Position numbers and translations under genes: made by a program. Shown one piece after another: positions 56,791-64,000 of a DNA stretch of 64,000 nt. Position 1 is the first letter of the stretch, and every line of letters begins with the position of its first letter. The stretch is from Owenia fusiformis (lineage: Eukaryota > Annelida > Polychaeta > Sabellida > Oweniidae), in the NCBI GenBank assembly GCA_903813345.2, contig CAIIXF020000008.1, positions 10,941,278 through 11,005,277 of the forward strand, written 5' to 3'. The notes below the pieces were generated by a model. That model saw only the letters and a program-made list of their open reading frames with translations. It had not been told where the DNA came from and made no database searches.

Positions 56791-59027
56791 AATTGATGAC
56801 ATCACTTCCTGTCAGGTATCAAAATGGCAGCCTGCTTGAAATGAATAGTTCACTTTTAAATGATTAAATTTGCAATACCAAAACCTTATAGTATATTATT
56901 ATTTCTTACCACAGAGTCTATTAATTGTTACGACTAATGCAACTGTTTCAAGATGTTATTTTGTTAACATGGAATAGCCCTTTAAGTGTGATAGATGGAG
57001 GAGTACCTAATGTTTAGATTCCTTTAAAATTGGGCATTTATTGTTTCTCTTGAGAAACCTATTTATTTTAATTTCATTAGCAGAACATGGAGGTGTTATT
57101 TATTTTCCTGATTAATGCATGTTTTCCTGAACAAATTAAGAAGTACAAGGTGTATTAATTATATTTGCATAGAATTTCTATAAAGCACAAATCTATGAGA
57201 TTCTCGCAAGTAGAGTTATAAAGTTAATTGTCCTCATAGACAATTTTAGATTTGTTTTGCTAAACTGAATTGACTTGATAATAAGATCAGCTTGACTGTA
57301 GATTCAATACTTGAGTTATTTGGAAAAGGTGGAGTTTATGACAGTTTTTGGTGTATATTCTATGATATTGACATAAATGATGTCTGCAGATAAGTACCAT
57401 CTTAATTGAATGATACTTTGTAAGAATGAAATTTTTCTTTCTATATTGCTGCCCTGTCAACCCTCAGACATTAGGCATGATCGTCACGAATTTGCTGGAA
57501 AAATTGAAATCATGCATCAATTTTGCATATACGATAAAATGTCACGCAAATCAGGCATTATGTTGATGTTTAAAAAATTAGACTTTATAAATCGCCGATA
57601 CAGTAAAAAACGAACGCATTGTGATCTGACTTTTCAAGCAAATTCCGAATATGTTGCGCATTCGGTTCAAAATATTTGTAAATGTCACGCATTTCTTTTG
57701 AAAATTTTTGTACCTATTGTGACACTTTTCACCATTGATCTTTTCTGTTCTTTTCTACTTTACTATTTAGTTCTCATTCTACACAGCAACATGAAATTTC
57801 TCAACACCTTCTTCATTAACACTACCACAATTACCTAATTAGCCATACTTCCCTGTGCTATTGTGCTAAACCACTCATTCATAGAACCAATCAATCAATT
57901 TTTTTTCATCTCTGGGGAATCAGGTATCGGCACAGATACTTATGTGTATAATAAATGTGTAAACAGAAGCGTTATGTTGCAAAATGGTTAGCAAGAATCC
58001 TCTGAGTGATTTATATAGAGTAATACCATTACCTTATTTGCCTTCTATGAAACTAAGGAATTATAATGCAATAACTCATGATTTACACAGTCCTTGGATT
58101 AACTTTAAAAGTCGAAATACTAATTGAAATTTATCACGATATTTAGAAATCTGAATGGCATCATTTAGTTTTTGTTTTGAGATTGATATTTTGATGGACT
58201 GTGTAACAGCATTGTTCACTCGGACAATTGGAATGAGAAGGTTCCATGTGTAGGTGAGGTGTGTGCCCATAATTATGATTGTGCCCATAATTATCATGAT
58301 TATGGTCATTTCAGTCCACCTGATAATACTACCCATAATCTTAGCATTTTCAGGAAATTAAAGGGAATGAGTACTATACTTAGTACTCTGATTAGCTGTT
58401 TTGTCCAGATTATTTAAATTCAGTTTTTTACAGTATATTCTGTTTTCATCTAATTTTAATTTGCACCCAATGAAAATATTGATGTGTAATAAATAAGTAA
58501 AATAGAATAAGTAGGCAGACACACCCAAATGATCAGTTGTTCATATTCAATGTTTCTTTCCATAACATTGCAGATGAATTCCTGACAATAACTCAAACAC
58601 CAGTTGACGGATTTCATTTAGATTTTAATTGATGGTGCTTCATAAGTCCAGGACTTCTATTAGAGAAGGAATTATCAATATGGCCACTCAATTCAACATG
58701 GCTTCCATGCTTATTACTTAGGATTTGCTACTCTGGAGAGTCTCTGTTTGTCCAGTTGACTTTAAATCATAAAGTTTATTGACAGATTGGCACCAGAATA
58801 TTCCCTAATGTTTTGGTTAATTTGATACATAATCAAAGACAATGTTAAATTGTCATTTTGTTATTGAATATTCTCCCAAGGAAGTGTGACAGGACAAGGC
58901 GAACATGTCCCACGTGGGGAATAAATATGTATTTTTGAAAGAATCCCTATTTATACTTCTAATAGGCATTTCCAATATATTCTGAACACTTTCAGTGAAC
59001 CAATGGAACTTGTTCCAAGAAATGGTA

Positions 59028-59152
59028 ACATATTGTTATTAACCACCTGTTTGTGATTTGCATTCAGCATTTATACAGCATTTGATATCTGTAGTAAATG
59101 TTTACAATTTTGTAATAGATGCAATCCAACCAGATTAATGCCTTGTTTTTTG
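59028..59152 (+). mobile_element. GTCACCAC-family MITE copy (diverged)
   Basis: It has CATATTGTTATTAACCACCT, GCATTCAGCATT, TATCTGTAGTAAATG and AGATTAATGCCTTGTTTT. It is immediately followed by a second, better copy in the same orientation. Confidence 0.5.
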
Positions 59153-59171
59153 TGTCATGTTCATTTTTCAC

Positions 59172-59290
59172 ATGTGGTGGTGACATATTGTTATCATCTC
59201 CAACTTTTTTTGTGGTTGGTGTTCGGTGGTTGATGTTTGACATTCAGCATTCGGCGTCTGTAAGAAATGACAGGTGGTATTTGCTTCTTG
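59172..59290 (+). mobile_element. GTCACCAC-family MITE copy
   Basis: It has ATGTGGTGGTGACATATTGT, TATCATCTCCAACTTTTTTT, TTGACATTCAGCATTCGGCG and TGTAAGAAATGACAGGTGG. Confidence 0.7.
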
Positions 59291-59610
59291 TTAATTACAA
59301 CTTGGTCGTTTGTTTGTAAGCAAACTATTTCCGGTCTCTTAAAGTACAAAGATATCAGGTTTGCTTGAAGTTAATCAGTGCGGAAATCTCATAATCCTAT
59401 ATAAAGATAGAAATCTTGATTGATCTAAAGTTTACGATGTTCTGATATAGATTGAGATGACATTGTATAAGTGTTAGTTTTTATTAAAACAAAATGAGCA
59501 ATTTATCTTCAACTCTCTACCTTATAACAACAACAGTTGACAACAATTTTTTATGTAATATCTCTTTGCTTATTACAAACTTGCATATTGAGCATGTTCT
59601 ATTTTATGAT

Positions 59611-59686
59611 TTATATCCAGAATCATTGTCTCATGTAGATATATTCATTTATATCCAGAATCATTGTCTCATGTAGATATATTCAT
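59611..59686. repeat. 38-bp perfect tandem duplication
   Basis: TTATATCCAGAATCATTGTC followed by TCATGTAGATATATTCAT occurs twice back to back (59,611 and 59,649). Confidence 0.9.
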
Positions 59687-60029
59687 TTAAATAAGTACAA
59701 AGTGTTTCAGATGCCTATTTCCAATCAAAGAAAGGAGTATTACTTGTTGAAAATTTTCTTAAAATATATTTATTTTACATATTGATTCCAAATTGGTACG
59801 AATGTATTATATTTAATTTTTTTGATGCCTATCTATGCATTGCTTGTAACTTTATTTTTGTGTATTCCATTTTCATTTGTTGTTCATGCATCTATTTGTT
59901 ATCCCATCGAATGAAGTTTGGAGGGATATAGGGAACGCCTCTGTCCGTTCGTCCATCATTTGACTAAATTTATCTTTGTGGAAAGATTGTATGCTTCAGT
60001 TGCTCTTTAACAAAACATGTGGGACAGTT

Positions 60030-60067
60030 CCGTCCGTCCGTCCGTCCGTCCGTCCATCCGTCCATCC
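60030..60067. repeat. (CCGT)n microsatellite
   Basis: Uninterrupted CCGT repeats degrade into CCAT at the 3' side. Similar CCGTCC tracts head the repeats at 21,664 and 25,684, and TGTCTGTC/GTCCATCC tracts occur at 41,810 and 59,940, so this is a recurrent head structure of dispersed repeats in this genome. Confidence 0.9.
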
Positions 60068-60154
60068 TGGCAATAATTCAAATACTGTTGACCCGATTTT
60101 TTTCATATTTTGTACACATATACCATATGGGGGTAGTTCTGCTCGGAAGCTGAT

Positions 60155-60765
60155 TTTCAAAATGGCCACTCATTTAAAAATGACAGCCATTTTAGTGCTG
60201 ATTTTACTGTAATTTAGGTACAATATATAAAACTGCAATAGCAATATGTTTTAAATGTAAAAAAATGATAAAGGACATTAATAAAGCTAGAAATGTAGAT
60301 ATTAAAGAAGCACATGGCAGCCATCTTGAAAAATGGCGGCCTTTACTTGCTATTTTACGATTTTTGCTGTAACTCAAAAAGCCATGGAGCGATTTCGTTC
60401 ATATATTTGGTATGTGAATACTATAAGCATGGCACACTGTCTAATCACACATTTGGTAGAAGGTGGTCATTTTTCAAAATGGCCGCCATTTTAATGTATT
60501 TTATTATAACTTGAAAAGTAGTGGGGCGATTTTGTTCATATTTGGTATGTGAATACTATAAGAATGGCACACTGTCTAATGACACTTTTGGTAGAAGGTG
60601 GCCATTTTGAAAAATGTTACTCATTTTAACATATTTTACTATAACTCGAAAAGTAGTGGGGCGATTTTGTTCATATTTGGTATGTGAATACTATAAGAAT
60701 GGCACACTGTCTAATGACACTTTTGGTAGAAGGTGGCCATTTTGAAAAATGGCTGCCATTTTTGC
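60155..60765. repeat. 135-bp tandem array (GGCCATTTTGAAAAATGG)
   Basis: CTATAAGNATGGCACACTGT starts units at 60,421, 60,556 and 60,691, exactly 135 bp apart. More diverged units lie upstream to about 60,155. Each unit carries the near-palindrome GGCCATTTTGAAAAATGGC and a TATAACTCGAAAAGTAGTGG segment. Copies 2 and 3 are nearly identical. Confidence 0.9.
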
Positions 60766-60959
60766 TATGTACTTTGTTTGTAAAAATGCCAGCCATGGCT
60801 GTTCGATGGCATTTGCTACGATTTGACGTTGCTGTTGTCAAGTTGTTATTGATGTGTAAGGCAAACATTACAGGCTCTGTAAAGCTCAAAGGCAGTAAGC
60901 TTGTTTGAAGTCTATAGATATAAGGTGTACGTCTCACAATCTTTTAGAAACAAGAAGCC

Positions 60960-61319
60960 ACACCTGATCTAAAGTTTATAACATCCTGATATGTATCACA
61001 CTGGAACACACTGACAACGGTAAAGTCAGATACTGTTGTCACAAATGGCGGACATAACCGTCGCTTCAACTCTTCAATCATTTGGTCCTCATTTCATGGG
61101 ATTTTATCGTCACTAATTCTGTGCATGTATTAAGCTTTTACACCTGATCTAAAGTTTATAACATCCTGATATGTATCACACTGGAACACACTGACAACGG
61201 TAAAGTCAGATACTGTTGTCACAAATGGCGGACATAACCGTCGCTTCAACTCTTCAATCATTTGGTCCTCATTTCATGGGATTTTATCGTCACTAATTCT
61301 GTGCATGTATTAAGCTTTT
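60960..61319. repeat. Perfect 180-bp tandem duplication
   Basis: 60,960-61,139 and 61,140-61,319 are identical over all 180 bases. Each unit begins ACACCTGATCTAAAGTTTAT, ends GCATGTATTAAGCTTTT, and contains a CACACTGGAACACACTGACA terminal repeat. Zero divergence implies a very recent duplication or an assembly artefact. Confidence 0.95.
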
Positions 61320-62002
61320 GTGATGATGTATCATATGAAATCCTAATATCGATCAAATCGGTCGTGAATCACCACAATGTACCATATTCCATATCATCAA
61401 TGACAACGGAATTTGAAATAATTAACAGAGAAAACTGCACATTACAGGGTAAGATGTGACAACGGACTTTGGTGGTAGATTGTATTGCATTGGAACATAG
61501 AGAAATGACAATGTAGACGAGACACTTTACCATTGTCTTTATAAATCGAAATACGACCACCATTTGTAACAATGGTATCTGACTTTACCATTGTCAGTAG
61601 AGGTGTTCCAGATCAGATATCTTTTAGGTCGGGCTGGGTCAGAAAAAAAGTGTGCGGGTTAGGTCAGATGAAAACAGAAAAATGCTGTTTAAGCCTGCAT
61701 TATTGCATATTATGCTTTCATAAAGGGAAAATGAAAGATACATAGCATTAAATCATTCGGGAAGAGTTGTTAACTATTCCCCATTCGTAATTTTACCAAT
61801 TTATACGTATCCAAGAAATAGGCAAGCCAAAAGTTTGAAATTTTACAATAATTTATGATAATTCTGAGTGTCCAGACCCGACCCAAAATTGGTAAGAAGT
61901 TGTTCGTGACCCGACCCGAGTCTTCTGACCCGAGATTCGGGTCGACTTCGGGTCGACTTCTGGTTGGTGTGACAACTCTAGTTTTCAGGGTGTTCCAGTG
62001 TG
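61177..62002. mobile_element. Inverted-repeat element (CACACTGGAACAC ends) interrupted by a second element
   Basis: The left end CACACTGGAACACACTGACA, then ACGGTAAAGTCAGATACTGT and TGTCACAAATGGCGG, is mirrored by CCACCATTTGTAACAATGGT, then ATCTGACTTTACCATTGTCA and G at 61,558-61,597. It completes with GGTGTTCCAGTGTG at 61,989-62,002 beyond the nested insert. The left end is present twice because of the 180-bp duplication. No transposase is recognised. Confidence 0.7.
61598..61980. mobile_element. hAT-like non-autonomous element nested in the host element
   Basis: The imperfect inverted termini are TAGAGGTGTTCC and (reverse) TAGAGTTGTCAC. The interior has GGTCGGG, GACCCGACCC and GGGTCGACTTC words. 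The flanks ATTGTCAG (61,590-61,597) and GTTTTCAG (61,981-61,988) match at 6 of 8 positions, consistent with an aged 8-bp hAT target duplication. Removing it rejoins the host terminal repeat. Confidence 0.6.
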
Positions 62003-62311
62003 TTAATGCTCATTTCATAGATTCTTGGTTATTATAAAGGCCTTATAAAATCACGAGCAAAACAGGATTTATTCTTCTAACCAATAGCTAATTGATCTTT
62101 GATGACATTTCTAATGAGATATCAATTAGCTTATAAACCTCTATTAAGCACATTGATCTAATATATTATTTATTCTGATAAATCTGATTATGTTATGTTA
62201 TTAGATGGTTTACAAAATCACTTTAATTAAGTTCCTTCCTAATTCGAAATTATTAGTTTGCTTAGTGGATGCAGGTAGAGATGTATAAGGTTGTCCTTTA
62301 AGTTGAGTTTA

Positions 62312-62425
62312 AGCTTAAGTGGAACATCTCCATCAGTGGAACCTCTCACAAGTGGAACAGTCGCTTTGGAAGTCCATAAGATAGAATGGGGTTCTAACAG
62401 TGTCCTCTCACAGGTTTTACTGTAC
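62312..62425. mobile_element. Pogo-like repeat fragment
   Basis: GTGGAACATCTCC, GTGGAACCTCTCACAAGTGG and the end CTCTCACAGGTTTTACTGTA match the right part of the pogo-like family. Confidence 0.55.
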
Positions 62426-62954
62426 ATAGATATTGTTCATTTATGCCTTGGTCACACTTGCTGCGATTTTCACCACGGCGCCTGGGTGATTGAGAATTTT
62501 GTTCAAAATTGAATACAATATTGAATAAAGCACTCAATCGGGCAGGCGCCGGCCGATGGATCGGAGCAAATGTGACCCAGGCATTACAGTTCCTTTTTAA
62601 ATATTTCTCATTAACAACATTTGACTTTTTCTTAGGAAATTAATATTTCTCATTAACAACAGAATTAGTTAGTTTTGCAATATTTATATTGTTGTAGTCT
62701 ATGATGTCATAATTTAAACAACTACTTTTTATATAAAAGATTTCTCATTAACAACTCTGGATCTGGGATTTTGTTATGGAGAAATTTGATTAAATATTTT
62801 GTTATGTTGTTAACATAACCAGAATTACATAGCAACATAAATGCACTATTAATATTCAGAATGACTGTTTTGATATACTGTACAATAATCATTATTTTAT
62901 TTCTAGAAACAAAGCATATTTGTAATTGTGAGCGACACATGCATGCAATGCAAT

Positions 62955-63115
62955 TAAATGACTACCAAATGGTGCCATTCTGGAACTACGTGTACATCAT
63001 TTGATGATAATCTGCATGTATTAACCAGAACTTGTAGAAATTCAAAATAGAATTTTGCTGCATAATTACCAAATGGTGCTTTTCTTGAACTACATCATTT
63101 GACAATTTATATGCA
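62955..63115. repeat. ~105-bp tandem duplication
   Basis: ACCAAATGGTGCCATTCTGG and ACCAAATGGTGCTTTTCTTG occur about 105 bp apart. Both are followed by GAACTAC...CATCATTTGA...TGCATTAA/TGCATGTATTAA. It is a moderately diverged duplication. Confidence 0.7.
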
Positions 63116-63374
63116 TTAAAGAGAGAATCAGATATAGCGAGCAGGCTAAACAAAAAATTGTTCCAATTTTAGAATATTTTGGCTCATGTCATTCTTTGTC
63201 ATGTCTATTTTCTAAAAATCACAAAAGTGGATACTTTATTCCAGGAAAACTAAAGATTTTTACAATAATGTATTATTTTTCTATAAGAATGGTTACCATT
63301 CTTATTATTTGGGAGAATTTAAACATTTTTCTTCCATTTTTGCACTTTGAATCATTAATAACTTCACCAATTTA

Positions 63375-63510
63375 CAACATATTGTGAATCTTTTGGGAGA
63401 TTTTGTATTTGATATTGTAAGGAATAGATTTGTAGGTCAATTATACATGTTGCTTGTAATTTTGTCACCCCCTATAGATCAGATTCTGCCTTTAATAGGT
63501 GCCTGTGGAA
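63375..63510. repeat. Second locus of the 47.2-kb dispersed repeat
   Basis: GAATCTTTTGGGAG, GTAGGTCAATTATACATGTT, TTTTGTCACCCCCTATAGAT and CAGATTCTGCCTTTAAT align with 47,160-47,265, including the upstream flank. A single unit here, against two at 47.2 kb. Confidence 0.65.
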
Positions 63511-64000
63511 ATGTGTGACTTTTTAATACTTCTAGGAAAGTACATCATTGATACTAAAATATTTTTTGCTCATAGAAATGCAGATGAAGAGAATATCAAC
63601 TCATATTTTTTCTTGTTTGACATTTAATACCAAAATGATTTTATAAATGGCAACTCTCAAAGATTTATCAGAGCAATTAAATCCAACGTTTATGTAACCA
63701 TTTCCTCGATTTATGATTCGGATCAAAGTGAATTTAACGAATATAAAGTCAGTGGCTTTTAACATCTGATAAGTTTCTCTATATTTCTTCCAAAAACATC
63801 TTAGATCTGTCAGCCTTAAATTGTTATTTTACTGGATTTTACTGGGAATTACCATTAAGATATCAACCTTCAAAAATGATTGGTGTTTTTTTAACCGACA
63901 TTAACGAAATACTTATATCAGGTGTGCACAGATCGTTAATTCCCCATGTACTTCATTGCATGTAAAAGAGATTAAAGGGTAAACCTTTTCAAGGAAAACT

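Larger units (their letters stand above)
36648..64000 (+). other. Presumed CPSF2 intron 8 (>27 kb), repeats only
   Basis: It starts at the exon 8 donor GTCAGT. I searched the plus strand by eye for the next CPSF2 segment and for other recognisable domains and found none. All open frames are under 145 codons and unrecognised or repeat-derived. The remainder outside the listed repeats is AT-rich and featureless to me. A diverged or short exon could have been missed. Confidence 0.6.

Overview
This is animal nuclear DNA: AT-rich, dominated by introns and transposon remnants, with spliced protein-coding exons using GT..AG sites. No rRNA, tRNA, CRISPR array or operon was seen. The proteins are conserved metazoan ones. 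Frequent TACATGTA-like words, many small inverted-repeat transposons and CCGTCC microsatellites suggest a marine invertebrate, most likely a lophotrochozoan and possibly a bivalve mollusc. That placement is inference, with moderate confidence.

Layout. (1) 1-19,629 is read as the first intron of an alpha-actinin gene on the minus strand. Only its first coding exon (19,630-19,731) lies here, and I found no second exon. The intron holds minisatellites, MITE-like repeats and a roughly 1.7-kb composite element. (2) 19,732-23,522 separates the divergent alpha-actinin and CPSF2 genes. It has two promoter-like CpG/CRE/ETS patches, a 697-bp transposon with a second one nested inside, a roughly 0.93-kb repeat, and a 388-bp MITE 84 bp upstream of the CPSF2 start codon, probably within a 5'UTR intron. 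(3) 23,523-36,647 carries eight coding exons of CPSF2 (CPSF100), giving residues 1-324 with every junction in frame. Intron 4 (9.35 kb) contains an intact intronless gene on the opposite strand for a 484-residue nodulin/NFD4-like major facilitator transporter (28,101-29,555), two LINE fragments, a dead mariner and other repeats. (4) 36,648-64,000 follows CPSF2 exon 8. No further CPSF2 exon was recognised, so either intron 8 exceeds 27 kb or later exons were missed. It is filled with tandem and dispersed repeats.

The genes have unrelated jobs: actin cross-linking, mRNA 3'-end processing, and membrane transport. Their arrangement (divergent pair, nested antisense gene) is the main gene-level point of interest. 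The strongest unexpected signal is a small transposon family (20,391-21,087; 33,388-33,765; 48,268-48,644). All three copies are bounded by TACCC...GGGTA and by perfect 9-bp target-site duplications, which suggests a Mutator-like or otherwise unassigned DNA transposon. Two copies carry a core dense in promoter-type motifs (CRE, CCAAT, E2F-like, CArG-like, GC box).
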